A stretch of 60,000 bases of DNA from Polytrichum commune (taxonomy: Eukaryota; Streptophyta; Polytrichopsida; Polytrichales; Polytrichaceae). Both the position numbers and the translations under genes were made by a program. How positions within the stretch are numbered: position 1 is the stretch's first letter; every line of letters starts with the position of its first letter. The stretch is taken from the NCBI GenBank assembly GCA_950295325.1, contig OX485806.1:4280001-4340000 (forward strand), read 5' to 3'. Shown here in pieces: positions 12,600 to 23,631 of the stretch. Below the pieces are notes generated by a model, which saw only the letters and a list, made by a program, of their open reading frames with translations, was not told the origin of the DNA and did not search any database.

Positions 12600-12720
12600 A
12601 TTTGTATGCAAAATATTTCATGATTCTTCAATGAAGTTGTGAAGACTCTTTCATCCATTGGATGCAATTTATACAAACTGGTTCCTACCATGAATGTCAT
12701 TGTAGCCAAGGATAATCTCT
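12600..12720 (-). pseudogene. Protein-like fragment shared with 52555-52746
   Basis: The minus-strand translation contains ATMTFMVGTSLYKLHPMDER. The minus strand of 52555-52746 contains LASMTYLVDLDAYELHPGDK, with the same spacing of MT, V, Y and LHP-D. The DNA is also alignable. This suggests two fossils of one unidentified, probably transposon-encoded, protein. I do not recognise the family. Confidence 0.35.
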
Positions 12721-13860
12721 ACACATGCCCTCCTCTAACCCAATTACATTAAAACTTCTCCAACTCACATGCTCAATATTCCAACTGCCCCAAACATATG
12801 GAAACATGCTCCAAGCCCACTTGCTCAATGGTTGAGACCTTACATGATAAGTTTAACCCCTACATTGAAGAGCTCAATATCCCAACAATTGCCTCAAATT
12901 GATGGAAACCAAACTCCAAGCTCACAAAATCAAATGTTGGACCCTCATAGAAAGGTCAAGTTCATGCACTCCTCAAAGATAATCTTACAAACCTTCACAC
13001 CCACTCAAGAGCTCAAATACGCCAACCACCTCAACATGTGAGCAAAAACACCACACACAAATGCGGTTCTATGGTTCCTCATGAGGCACGCAACTTCAAA
13101 CCCTAACTAGCACCCTCCTCAACCCTAAACCAATATATCATTTTAAACCCCCAACCAAGGGAGCATTTTCATGTTCAAATCTTATAAAACGGGCTCAAAA
13201 CAATATACCAAGTAGTCCCCATCCCCCCAAAAGAATCCTTAACAAATCTCTGTTGGGGTTGGGTAATGACAGTGAATGAGCCATCCATAGATTGTATGAA
13301 ACATGAAGATGATTAATGATTATCTCTAGGTTAAGTCCTACCTGACTTTCTTGAATGTCTTGTATGTATGCATTATTATATATTTATACAGTGGTCCAAT
13401 TTTCCATAAAGCATAATGTATCTACATTGCCAAGAAAATCAATACCCCAACCCTATGTATCACTTGCAAACCATATTCATAATTAATACTCCTTACATGC
13501 ACCCATATCCTACATATACGGAAACCCAATGCACCTCCAGGGAATGAGGGAAGCTATCATATGAGCAGTTAACGGTAATGCATGAGTGATTTGTCTAAAT
13601 CTAGGGCAATCCCACAATATTAGGGCCAACATTATAAATGCGGCATAAATTGAATCAATTTTTTTCATGTATATTAGAACATGTTTCAATGTTGAATGAA
13701 CGAGGGGCCTTATTACCATATCAAACAACCAAGACTACCATTCAAATGTTGATTTTTATTATAACACTCCAACACATTTATGTGTTCAAACAAACAAGTT
13801 CCCAAACTCATAATGTCATGTATTGACATGTTAGAACACTATGGTCAACATTATACTAGC
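12721..13860. other. No gene; strand-biased, G-poor stretch
   Basis: The plus strand from about 12720 to 13240 is rich in C and A and poor in G. A segment beginning CTCAATATTCCAACTG near 12769 is loosely repeated about 100 bp later (near 12871). No family is recognised. Confidence 0.4.
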
Positions 13861-14604
13861 ATCACTACTTGCTCTCAACAACTCCAGCCATCTAAAGTAG
13901 TCACATAACCTCGACGTAGGTATATGTTGGCACATGTATGAATTTGTCATTGTCGTTATCCTCCTTGCATAGGAACCTAAACACATAGTAAAAGTGTTTG
14001 CAATACACCCATTTTCCTTTCTTCCCCAAAGCACGAGGTCACATTTTGGCAAAGTCTGGGCACGAGCACTAGGGGTTACACCAATTGTAAGACAATATGA
14101 GATGTCATCCTTGGAAACAATGTTGTAGATCACTCCAAATCCAACACATGGAATGGCAGTGACTCCTACAACAATGTATCCGTTCATCAAGCCATCAATT
14201 TCCCATTTGTTTTTATGATGTGATGTCAGTGTTGTTGGATTACAACACACTGCCTTTGAAAATCTAGTAGTTGGGTGGGTATCCGGGTTTGATGGCTGAT
14301 GAAAATAATATTGAGGGATGGGGAGGGTCCCAATTGTTGTAAGCCTCCAATGTGATGAAAGTGCCTCTCTCTACTGGAATTGGAAACTTGCATCCTTGAG
14401 CATCAACACCTCCTCCCTTGATAGGTTGGTACCTATCTTCATAGGCCACGTATTGGGTACCATAGGCATGTCCATTATAAATTTCTTCTTGGTGCAACTC
14501 TCACAACGCTTGATGTCGTCATGGCAAAACTAAATCTCATACTCCACATTGTTGATGGATTGGACTCCTTGTTCAACCCTTTGCATGTTGGTGTTGGAGT
14601 GCCA
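13860..14604 (-). pseudogene. Fossil SWIM zinc-finger protein gene
   Basis: The minus strand can be read from about 14604 down to 13860 as one protein with in-frame stops and one frameshift. In order: HDDIKRCESCTKKKFIMDMP (a Cys-x2-Cys pair), then WPMKIGTNLSREEVLMLKD, then VSKDDISYCLTIGVTPS; after a one-base deletion near 14068 the frame continues CSCPDFAKM, stop, LGKKGKWVYCKHFYYVFRFL. C-S-C followed 19 residues later by C-K-H is the SWIM signature CxCx(n)CxH. SWIM fingers bind DNA or protein and are common in Mutator-type transposases and FAR1-like proteins. Stops: TAG at about 14532-14530, TAG before REALSS, TGA after FAKM, TGA after YVEVM. The parent may be a transposon gene or a host family. 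No MULE transposase core is visible next to it. Confidence 0.7.
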
Positions 14605-14610
14605 TGTTTG

Positions 14611-15271
14611 TTTGTTTCAACTTTGGCACTGCACAAAGACCATGTATTGCCATGGTTATAAGATATTATTGAACGTATTATCATGTAATTTTATTGCTCA
14701 TTGCTTGTGTCTTACTGCTCATTGCTCACCGCTCATATGATATCACTCCCCTATAAAGAATGAGGTGGCAACTTAAGGTTGATAATAAAAGGGACACTTC
14801 TCCAAATTTTTATGTGACTACCAACCAAAATCCAATTCTTCAATATAAACTACTAAGTTTTTTTTGGTATCATCTCAAATTCTTGTTTGAGCACTTACAT
14901 GAATTTTCACTTTACTAAAAATGATTGACTCTATGTATTAGATTATTATTATTTGATCTCCTTGACATCATAGCCAACTTATGTACATTTTTGTTGGTGA
15001 TTCCACCAATACTACCAAGTCCAACATAATTTCCAAAGTCACTTTTAATGCCATTTTTTTATTTAATCTTTGTTGCATGGCATGTAATGGGAATATACTA
15101 TTTAGCATACTCTGTAAAAGTTGTACAATTGTTTTATACAAAAAATTTGACATTATTGAATTGGTGAACACAATGTAGTTTATTTTCCTACCTTAACATT
15201 TCCTTGCATGAAGGACTGGTTTCCAAGAGGAATATGGTACATAGCCACAAGCAAACATTTTCAAGTAGAAT

Positions 15272-15275
<4 letters not shown>
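14611..15275. other. No gene seen
   Basis: AT-rich DNA with short frames on both strands and no recognised similarity. Confidence 0.4.

Positions 15276-15323
<48 letters not shown>
15276..15323. repeat. (CT)n microsatellite
   Basis: About 23 uninterrupted CT units. Confidence 0.95.
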
Positions 15324-15326
<3 letters not shown>

Positions 15327-16118
15327 TCCACACAACATACATGAAATTGATCCATATGAAGTTATTGTATTTTCTCAAATTGGTTATTTGATAATAGTGT
15401 TTTATCATATTTAATTTGGCAATAGTTGCAATTCATAGTTCATTTTAGGATTTCTACTAAGCATTTCAATATACTAGTATAGGAACACAAAGAACTAATA
15501 AGTATTGACTTGTCTAGAACGAGTTATATCATTGCAAGTGTATAAAGTTTTGTTGTCTACTCTTCAATGTTCATATGCATGGCATGGGATGAACTAATAT
15601 TTAATTAACACTAGACTAAGTCCAAGTCCAAAACCATAACATGTTGAGTTCTATCATAAGATGTTATAATATAATTGTATGGTAAGATCTTTTCAATCGA
15701 ATATGCATAGTTGATTATGATAGCATTATAGCGATTTTTTAATATAATGTTATTATTTAATTATTATTCATATATATACATATATGTGTGTGTGTGTGTT
15801 CTCCATCATATCTTAATATCCTAACTTTCAAGTAAACACTAAAGACATATCTCTCATAAAATTCAAAAGTGTAGAACGAATTTGCTTATAGAATTGAAGC
15901 CACCAAAAAAAAGATTTTGAAATTATGTCTAGACTTACTTAAATACATCATGATGGCATGGCTCGTTGCATGTGTGGTTCTGGATTACCATGGCATATCT
16001 CCTAACGCGTAGATTTAGACATTTACACATCCCTCCTGGTGGACTTCCCCAAAGCCATGTATAGGTGAGCATATTGTCATTCACATTGTATTGTAAGCGA
16101 CCTTGCCTTTTTTGCATG
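15324..16118. other. No gene seen; left flank of the Harbinger element
   Basis: AT-rich DNA with a short (TG)n run near 15785-15799. The sharp rise in GC at 16122 marks the edge of the inserted element. Confidence 0.45.
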
Positions 16119-16121
16119 TAA

Positions 16122-16168
16122 GGCTGGGGCCGCACACGGGGGTCCCAGACCGGAACCGGTGTGGTAAC
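16122..16168 (+). repeat. Left terminal inverted repeat of the Harbinger element
   Basis: Begins GGCTGGGGCCGCACA. It contains ACCGGAACCGGT, a near-palindrome shared with the right end and a plausible binding site for the Myb-like protein or transposase (inference). Confidence 0.9.
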
Positions 16169-18092
16169 CGGGATTTAGGGTGAAACGGGGGCCGCACCAG
16201 GTGGGTGCACCTTGGGGATACTGTAGGTGTGTCAGAGGCAAGATGGGGCCATGTGCCTCCCGGAAAATGCAGAAACACACACAGAACGGGGCGTTTTGAA
16301 ACGCAGCTCACAGGCAACGTTAAGGACAGCCGTGGATGACATCGCGCACTCATGGACAAACTCTGTCAATGGCTCCGTCCACGGAACGGACAGGGTCCCG
16401 GTCCGAGCCGGGACGGGGCTCAGGGCTGGCATCTTGTCGCCTGTCTTTCTTCGCGCGGGAGCTTCGCGAACGTCAACGTCCGGAGCTTTGTGCGGTCGCT
16501 CTGCTGCTCCGACCTCGTCTCCCTTCGGCCCAGAAGCTCAATGCGAATGCGCCTGGCCCTTTCTGGCGGTGTGCTTTGGAGCTCGTTCTGGATTTCGTTC
16601 GCTTCCCCGAGGGCTTGTTCCGTGGAGAGTGGGAGCGTGCTGCGCCGCGACCCGACGACTGCATAGCAAACCAATCATGTGAGTGGGATTAGGGTGGGTT
16701 TTCTGCATTCCAGTATGTGTGTGTGCGCTCAGGGCGCCAGAGGTTCCTGCTCTGCGTCGGGGGTTTAGGGCCATTTGCTGCACCTCGCGCATACTATCTT
16801 TTGCTATGGGTTGCCGTTCGGGGTCCAACTCCACGTATCGCGGGCTCTTTGCTTTTCCGGCCTCTGACTTCGCTCGGGGTTCGATTTCTGGTGTTCGTGT
16901 CTGGGGTGTGGGGTTTTGGGCTCTTCCCTGCCAGTGCCGAATTTTTTCCTGTCCTTGCTCCCGGACGATTCGTTGCCCTTGGGCATCGCATTCTGTTTCC
17001 GTGCAAACCTGTGGGTTGCCGCTGTGGAGGGATGGGGTTTCCTCGCGTTCATAACAACCCTGAGCAGGGCCTAGGTGTCCTTTTTTTTGTGTCTGTTCGG
17101 CCCGTTGTATGTGCCCCCCCCCCGTTGTTGTCCCTTCCCTTCCTCTGTTGGCAGTGGCACACCCGCGCTATTTCGCATTTGTGTTCTCCTTAATTTTGGC
17201 ATTTCGGCCGTCTTCGTTGCAAGACGGCCATTGGCAGGTCCCTTTGCCGGAATCCATGCACCGATGACAGCCAATTAACAAGGCCTTTCTGTGTCCAGTG
17301 TGGCCGTTGCTCTCTGCCTGCACCTCTGCTGCACGTATGTTAATGCCGTTCCTTTGCTTTATGTTGTAATTCCCGACCTGTGTGTGCTCGTTGGCGTAGG
17401 ACGGCCGTGCAACTCCGGCTGCAGATTTACCTGGTCACTTTCGTCTCCTGCATTTCTTTTGGATTGGCACCCTGTTGGGCCAGTTGGGTTCCCTGCGCCA
17501 CTGGGTCGTTGTCCCATTGCGTTTTATGCAGCATTGCTCTTTGTGGTCGAAAATTGCCGCTATGTAATTTTTTTTCCTTCCGCCTTTGTCGATTACCTGC
17601 CACGATTGTCCGGCTCCAACACTGGTACTCCTTCCCCGTTTTTGTGTCCCTCTGTGCCGCATGCTCGCAGCTGGACCTCCGTTTTCGCCGCCCTACCTCG
17701 GAGGATTGCCCCTCTGCCATTTGCTTCTTTTTTTTTCTCGCACGTTGTTATGGTCCCTGTGTTTAGTATTTGCTTGCCCATTGCCGCAGATTGGGATCGT
17801 TCAGGGTTTTCTGGGCCTACATGCTTGCATTCAGGATGACAGTGTCTTTGGGGTCCGTGCCTCCTCATGTGCCCCTAGAATGTGAAATTTTGTTGTCCCT
17901 AACTCCTGCCACTGTATGTGCCATTTCTGCAGACTGGGAGCTTGCAGCTGTCTGTGGGAATGTTCGTGCAGGCTGTGCTTCCGAACTCTTGAGCATGTTT
18001 TTGAGCTTGGGGTTCTTCGTTGCGCCCCAGCTGTTTCCCCGATTCGTTACGCAGATGCAGGGGGTTCGACCAGCAGGGTGTTTTGGTTGACG
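16169..18092 (+). other. Left arm of the Harbinger element: leader region of the Myb-like gene
   Basis: GC-rich first part (to about 16680), then a pyrimidine-rich stretch. Overlapping frames in all phases (16227-16682, 16717-17193, 17291-17839) lack recognisable domains and look like by-products of composition. A strong donor-like GTGAGT follows CAT near 16677, and acceptor-like TTACGCAG lies near 18053, so a long leader intron is possible. The frame of the Myb-like gene is open back to an ATG at 17916, but the extra 59 residues are Cys-rich and unlike the family. Confidence 0.45.
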
Positions 18093-19199
18093 ATGGATGA
18101 CATAGTGGACCTGGGGGATAGCCCGCACTGCCCGTCCACGCAGGTGCCAATCGGTGCGGATTGCGATTATGAAGCTGGATTTTGGGACAGCCAGATTCCT
18201 CCCCCATCTACGGCTGCCAGCAGAAGGGGCGGGGCTCGTTATAGAGGCAGAACCGCGGCCGGAAGCTCACTGTCAGGCCCTTCCCAATCACAAAATGCAG
18301 TGCCGCACAAATTGAGAGGGCCGAATTGGACTGAGCAAGAGATGCTGGTTCTCATAGGGCAGAAGCGTGTGGAGTGGGATGGTCGCCACAACTGCAGCCA
18401 ACCCTCACTTGCTAAATTTGTTTATGGGACGACGGCATGGAAACAGGTGTTGGCAGGGTGCATGTCCGTGGTCGGCTTCCGTGCTAGGGATGCAGATCAG
18501 CTAACCAACAAGTGGGATGGCTTAATCAAGGACTACAAAAAATTAAAAGATTACGTAGAGGGCACGGGTTCGGCACATTGGTGGGGTATGAATAGGGAGG
18601 AGAAGAGAGACCTTTGTAAAACCAGAAAATTACCTCTTGAGTTTACCGAGACTATGTACAACGAAATGGAAAGTTTTGTTGGGAAAAGGGTGATTTTTGG
18701 TCGTGCATCTGATGTGGTCGACTCCGACCGCTTGGGTTCGCCGCCAACAAAAAATTTCTCCCGCTCGCCACCCTCTGCACGTGGGGCAACATGTGTTACC
18801 CCAACCAGCCCCGCCACAAGTGCCACAACCGCACCCAACCCTACGGCGGATGGCACTCCTGGAGATGGCATGCCTGGCTCAACGGGCCGCAAGCGAAAAT
18901 CGGTGGGCACCGACAACTTGGTGGACTTCGTGAAGGACTTTAACTACGAATATCTTGCACGAGTTGAGGCTCAAGATAAGGACAAACGGTCATGGAGGAG
19001 CGAGATGATGGCACTTGACATGGCGCGGGAGACAAGAATGGCACACAAGGAGGCGGAGACTTCGAACATGGACAACAAGCTTTACGAGTTGGAGGTTGAA
19101 CGGACAAAAAATTTGGGGAACATGACAAGCGCGTTGCTTATGCTAGCATCCTCTATGGACGCTCTTACCAGGTTCTGTGTGCAACCTACATCTCTTTGA
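18093..19199 (+). CDS. Harbinger ORF1: Myb/SANT-like (trihelix-type) DNA-binding protein
   Basis: 368-aa accessory protein. In PIF/Harbinger elements the Myb-like protein binds near the element ends and helps bring the transposase into the nucleus. Seen here: a tryptophan-spaced Myb/SANT-like domain at about 77-155, with GPNWTEQEM (W79), TTAWKQVL (W116) and NKWDGLIKDYKKLKDY (W141); a Pro/Ser/Thr-rich linker (216-264); a basic motif GRKRKS (265-270) that may be a nuclear signal; and a charged helical C-terminus (about 278-345) suited to protein contacts. The start chosen is MDDIVDL at 18093; an in-frame ATG at 17916 is less convincing. The stop lies 20 bp from the converging transposase stop. 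No internal stops. Domain assignment is confident; the role is by analogy with the family. Confidence 0.85.
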   Translation: MDDIVDLGDSPHCPSTQVPIGADCDYEAGFWDSQIPPPSTAASRRGGARYRGRTAAGSSLSGPSQSQNAVPHKLRGPNWTEQEMLVLIGQKRVEWDGRHNCSQPSLAKFVYGTTAWKQVLAGCMSVVGFRARDADQLTNKWDGLIKDYKKLKDYVEGTGSAHWWGMNREEKRDLCKTRKLPLEFTETMYNEMESFVGKRVIFGRASDVVDSDRLGSPPTKNFSRSPPSARGATCVTPTSPATSATTAPNPTADGTPGDGMPGSTGRKRKSVGTDNLVDFVKDFNYEYLARVEAQDKDKRSWRSEMMALDMARETRMAHKEAETSNMDNKLYELEVERTKNLGNMTSALLMLASSMDALTRFCVQPTSL

Positions 19200-19219
19200 G
19201 CTCAGCTGTGTGGTCTATG

Positions 19220-20698
19220 TCATTCTCTTGTCGGATGTCTAGCTGTGTGATCGGTGTTCTGCATTCGTACTAGGTAGTCGAGCAAGTCTTCTCTAGCCAT
19301 CTTCCCCTCCAACAGTGCCCTTTCCTCACTCAACAAACCCATTGGCCTGGGTGGATGGAAGATGTCCTCGTCAGCTCGACGTGTGTGCTCGTCTTCGTCC
19401 ATCGCAGGAAGGTGGCAGTCCACCAGAATTTGGTCGAGAGTCCGGTCTTTGCTTGCAAGCAGGATGTTGTGGAGCACACAACATGTGTGAACCACAGTGG
19501 GTAGGAAATCGAGCTTCAAAGAAGATCTTCCGCCGATTTCTTTGAACCTCGCTTTCAGTATGCCGAACGCTCGTTCCACGCACATGCGTGTGGACGAGTG
19601 CTTGCGGTTGAACCACACCTCCTCGTTTGCGAGAGGCATGCCCATGGGTCCCATCTTGAATGGTGTAATGCACCAGCTCAAGAGAGGGTACCCACGGTCC
19701 GCCACTATGTAAGGGGGAAAGGGTAGTGCCGCTGGCCACGTCGTCGGGTCGTCGTGGAAGCCTCCCATTACTCCCTCCTCCACTTTACGGTACAGCTCCG
19801 ATGACTTGAAATGGGCGCTATCATGCAATGAACCCGGTGGGCCTGTGTTCACCGATGTGAAGTAGCATTTAGTATCCACAACACCCTGTAACAAAATGGA
19901 GAATGATTTGTTCCTGTTCCTATGGTCTGCCGCAACGATGCTATTGGGTGGCGCCGAAATATATACGTGAGTGCCATCTATGGCACCAATACAGTTTGGC
20001 ATCCATTGTTTTGCTTGAAATGCAGCTGTAACCCTTGTCAGTCTTCGACCAACCGGCCATGCAATGAGGTGCCCAAAATTGTTGCTTATGGCCACGCATA
20101 CTTGCCGCAAGATCCCATGGACGGTTGACTTCCCTAGTGCGGCTTTGTCGGCAACCAGAGGTATTGACACACCGTGCATGAGTTTGAACAAGGTCACAAC
20201 AACCTTCTTTTCAACCCCAATTGGTTGTCTCCAATGCGTGTGTTGTCCTTGTATGTGTGGTCTAAGATCATGTACAAGCCGGTCGAAAGTCCTCCTTCGC
20301 ATTCTCAAAATGTCGTAGAACATGTCCGGTGTGTAAATGTTGAACAAGTACTCCTCGAACCAACACGTCGACCTCGGTTTCACATACCACTTGCAATCCA
20401 AAGTGCGAATGTGCCACGCAATCAAGTCCAGTATCTGTTTTTCGTGTGGGTACTCCCGGGCGTCTTCATGGTGGTCGTAAATTCGGGAGGAAGAGCTGGA
20501 CCTAGCATTCGCATCAGCCTCGATGATTTTTTGTTTTTTTTTTCTGTGTGCAAGTTGAGCCTTGTCTGCGTCCATTGTTGTGGTTTGAATATGCATCAAC
20601 ATAACTGACATGTCAATGCATGCCATGAGGATGGGGATTGCGGCCACAATCAACGTTGTGGCGAATGACCGTTGTTGCGGTGGAAGATGTAGGGGCAT
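19220..20698 (-). CDS. Harbinger transposase (DDE_Tnp_4 type, ALP1-like)
   Basis: 492-aa transposase from the ATG at 20698. It cuts the element at its inverted repeats and inserts it at TTA/TAA sites through a metal-binding DDE triad. Seen here (numbering from this ATG): basic segment HRKKKQK (51-57), a predicted helix-turn-helix region (about 161-200, containing ALGKSTVHGILRQV), first catalytic Asp in GAIDGTHV (D241), GSLHDSAHF (289-297), second Asp in VADRGYPL (D334), and Glu in VERAFGILKARF (E375). The spacing fits the family, and the usual GDxGYP motif is here ADRGYP. The frame is open upstream to a TTG at 20938, and an acceptor-like GGTTCAG precedes GTGGGAGAG at about 20926, so an upstream exon may exist. 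ATGs at 20626, 20611 and 20575 are alternative starts. Confidence 0.92.
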   Translation of the reverse strand: MPLHLPPQQRSFATTLIVAAIPILMACIDMSVMLMHIQTTTMDADKAQLAHRKKKQKIIEADANARSSSSSRIYDHHEDAREYPHEKQILDLIAWHIRTLDCKWYVKPRSTCWFEEYLFNIYTPDMFYDILRMRRRTFDRLVHDLRPHIQGQHTHWRQPIGVEKKVVVTLFKLMHGVSIPLVADKAALGKSTVHGILRQVCVAISNNFGHLIAWPVGRRLTRVTAAFQAKQWMPNCIGAIDGTHVYISAPPNSIVAADHRNRNKSFSILLQGVVDTKCYFTSVNTGPPGSLHDSAHFKSSELYRKVEEGVMGGFHDDPTTWPAALPFPPYIVADRGYPLLSWCITPFKMGPMGMPLANEEVWFNRKHSSTRMCVERAFGILKARFKEIGGRSSLKLDFLPTVVHTCCVLHNILLASKDRTLDQILVDCHLPAMDEDEHTRRADEDIFHPPRPMGLLSEERALLEGKMAREDLLDYLVRMQNTDHTARHPTRE

Positions 20699-21829
20699 GC
20701 TGGTTGGCGTACCACAGCTTGGCTCGGGAGGCAGGCATGGACTCGCAGCTGAGAGTGGGGGCAGAGAGAACTCTGGGCGAATGGGAGCCCCCGGGAGCAG
20801 TGGAGGTGACGGTGATTCACGGGCAGGAACATCGCGCGCACATGGAGCTGATGCCTGGACCGGTGATGAGACGGGAGGACGTGCGGAACACGGGAGTGGC
20901 TGATGAGCATCGTGCACCTCTCCCACCTGAACCTTCAACCACAGATAAGAGGGGGAACAGTTCCATCAATGTGTTCCGTAGCGGCGTAGGTTAGTTATGA
21001 GTAGAGTATGGGAATGAATGCCGAACTTTTGGCAAGTAGTGGGCATTCAGACTGTCACGGATGTAGGGGAGCAGAAGTTCATGTGCAGCAAAGATTGACT
21101 GTAAAATCCCAGACAGCCTGGGAGGCACACAGTGCCGAACGGTAATGAAATTTTTTGGGTATCTGCATACATTCCCAGACCTCAATCGGTGCCTAAAGCA
21201 CGAGCAGATGTGTGGTGTGACATGTTATCTTGAGCACAGATGGCATAATTTAACATTCCCGCATGTTTATGTTTATGTTTGTTGTGTTTGTGAGGTTGAG
21301 GAGAACTGTGTGTCTACCGTGTGCCGGAAACATGTGACAGACGAAGAACCACGGCAGGCAGGTAAAGCATGCAGCCTGCAGCAAACATGGCATGACAACA
21401 TACAAATAGGGAAACATAAAGCCATGTTCAAAATGAATTGCCGCAAGCAGAATGCGGCAGGCGAGGGATGAAGTGTCGGAAAAAATTAAGAAAAATCTGA
21501 GTCAATTGCAGAGGCAGCTGCGCACATTCACGGAGGCCCGGGGAAAATGGGCAGGTTAATTGCTGCCTGGCGGAATGGCAGCAACCCCCCAGGAAGGCTA
21601 TAATGCAAGTCAACCCAAAAAAAGTCTGGTGAATGCCAGAGAAGCACATCGACGCCAGAAATGGCAGAGTATATGTGAACGGGCCCTCCCAAGGTCCATG
21701 ATGCATGCCAATGGAAGATGAATGGATGACGCAAAAGACAATGCAAGACAGACCACGTCAAGCCAAAAACGGCTGAAACTGCTACACAAAAAAATTCTGA
21801 ATTTATAGTTTTTATTTCTCCACACTGGC

Positions 21830-22254
21830 GGAAACAAACAATTTGGCATACCGAATGCCATCACGGGCATCCCTGCGAGTGTGCGTTCAAAATTTATATC
21901 TACAGGCAGCCGCACCTGTGGCTGGAGAGCCCGGAATGCGGTGTCAATTTCAGCGAGCCTGCTCCTAATGAAGTCGAATGGGTTCGAGGGCGCATCACAG
22001 ACCATGCGCGGCGTGTACATTGGCATCCCTGCATCGTCGTCACGGAGCATGAGCAAGAGCGAGCGGCCCAGCTCGTGCGTCTCCAATTCGGCCTCCGAGT
22101 CAAAGCGAATCATCAGCTCCCGCAAGTTGCTGCAGTCATCTTGCAGCTCCCATTTACAATACATTTCGACAAGGGGCAGGAGCTCCATGCAAGTTGCGCG
22201 CAGAGCGTGGCGGGAGGGATTGCTGGTTCGCCCATGCCGACGCCATACAAGGTG
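21830..22254 (-). other. Third protein-like frame in the Harbinger element, possible upstream exon
   Basis: The minus strand reads a continuous, well-mixed protein of about 140 residues with no stop: HALRATCMELLPLVEMYCKW, then LRELMIRFDSEAELETHELG, then MVCDAPSNPFDFIRSRLAEI, then RTLAGMPVMAFG. An in-frame ATG lies at 22188. The frame is bounded upstream by acceptor-like GGCCGTGCAG with TTACTGAAC before it, and downstream by donor-like GGTATGC near 21830, so it could be an exon spliced towards the transposase acceptor near 20926. The phases of those two sites do not match as read, so the join is unproven. It could also be a separate gene or captured host sequence. No domain is recognised. Confidence 0.4.
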
Positions 22255-23631
22255 CCCTGCACGGCCAGGTTCAGTAATTCACACCAACTGCCCCCCGAGA
22301 TCACCGAACTTCAAAAGGCAACAAAACGACGAGCAGAGCCACAGAGAGAAAAAGAGAGGGGGAGGCCAGAAACGCACCCAGTTTTGTTTCCCGGAATGCG
22401 CGTTCATGCGCCAATGAGTGAGAGTAAAAAACGTAGCAGAATAGTTTATAACCGTCCCAATAATCCTGCGCACTGCAACAACGGGTCCAAGCGTAAATGA
22501 GTCGAAAGCAAACACATCAGAGGTGGGTGTAATTGCCCAAAATTTAGCGCAACACAGCAAGCACACGCAACCATGTGCAGTGTGCAGGTTGCTGCACGGT
22601 GCATAGAGTCCAGCGCAAGCATGGAACACGCGCCGAACCCATACATGCTCTTCGGGGCTCAATAGACGTGCTCAGCACATGGCAAGAGGACAGAAAAACA
22701 AACCCATATGACACGAAAACATCGTAGCACAGAATGGCACAGGAGACACCAAACCCAGGCAGAAGGCGGAGGCCGCCAGTGAGGGCAGAGTCTAATTTCG
22801 TTTGCGAGTCGACCGAAAGAACATTTGCCGCGATTGAAATTCCGGCATTCAGCCCAGGCCCAGCCTCCACCATTAGCAATAATCCGCGGGCGCATCATTC
22901 CCTGGCGACTTCGAATATGCCCACGACTGTCAGCAAACAACTGCTGAACGGGGATGACAGAAACACCGCCAAAAAAACGGCAATTGCCCCCGAGACAGTG
23001 AGCCCTAAACCCTAGAACAAATGATACAATGCGAAGAGGGCGTTTCCTAAGTTAGGGGCTGCAGGGGCGAGCCCTCATCGCGGCGACTGCAGAAGCAACA
23101 TCTTCAGCGGAGGCGCAGCAGGATGGCACCCCCACCACAGCGGTCGAACACCGAAACCCCGCCGCGAATTGGGAGTGTATCCACACGCAGGCGAAGGCAA
23201 GAAGACAATGGGGAAGAGGAAAACCCAAATACAAGCCCCACCCAAAAGAAAACCAAAACAAAAAAAGCCACAGCGTCCACCACCCGAAAGGCACATATGT
23301 GTCATTCTTCAGCCAAACAACAGCGGCAACAGAGTGGTGTGGTCGGCACCCGAATTGCATCCCCCGCAACTCGCCATCAATTGCGGTGTCTGTATCCATC
23401 CGCAACGCCTGCTCTTCGAGTGCGGGTGGAACGTTGCCGTGGCCTCGAAGACCAAACAACCAACGATTTCCGAGGTGCCTCAGAGCCCGCGTGACGTGGG
23501 CAGCAACAGAGAATAATGGATGATCTCTGTGGCCCTCCTCGACGGACCCAGCCATGTGTGGCCTCCGGCACGGCACCTGCGGAATTGCCAGCTATCTACT
23601 CGTACCCGGCCTCGGGATTCTGGGTGGACCC
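22255..23631 (-). other. Right arm of the Harbinger element
   Basis: GC-rich. It holds a minus-strand frame 23052-23576 (ATG-independent, with HVTRALRHLGNRWLFGLRGH) and a frame 22659-22940 containing a Cys-rich patch CRNFNRGKCSFG. Neither forms a complete known domain. CCCTAAACCCTA near 23004 is a telo-box-like motif that, on the transposase strand, lies upstream of the gene. These may be 5' exons or leader sequence of the minus-strand transcript. Confidence 0.35.

Noticed and set aside
17291-17839. 182-codon plus-strand frame in the Harbinger left arm, with hydrophobic character
   Set aside because: Pyrimidine-rich DNA gives Leu/Phe/Ser/Pro in every phase; several overlapping frames are equally open and none has a domain.
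19220-20938. Transposase beginning at 20938
   Set aside because: The codon there is TTG; the first in-frame ATG is at 20698. The extra 80 residues are Pro/Ser-rich, though part could belong to an upstream exon.
22740-22940. CCCH zinc finger in the Harbinger right arm (CRNFNRGKC...)
   Set aside because: Only the first Cys pair fits; the later Cys and His spacing does not match the family.
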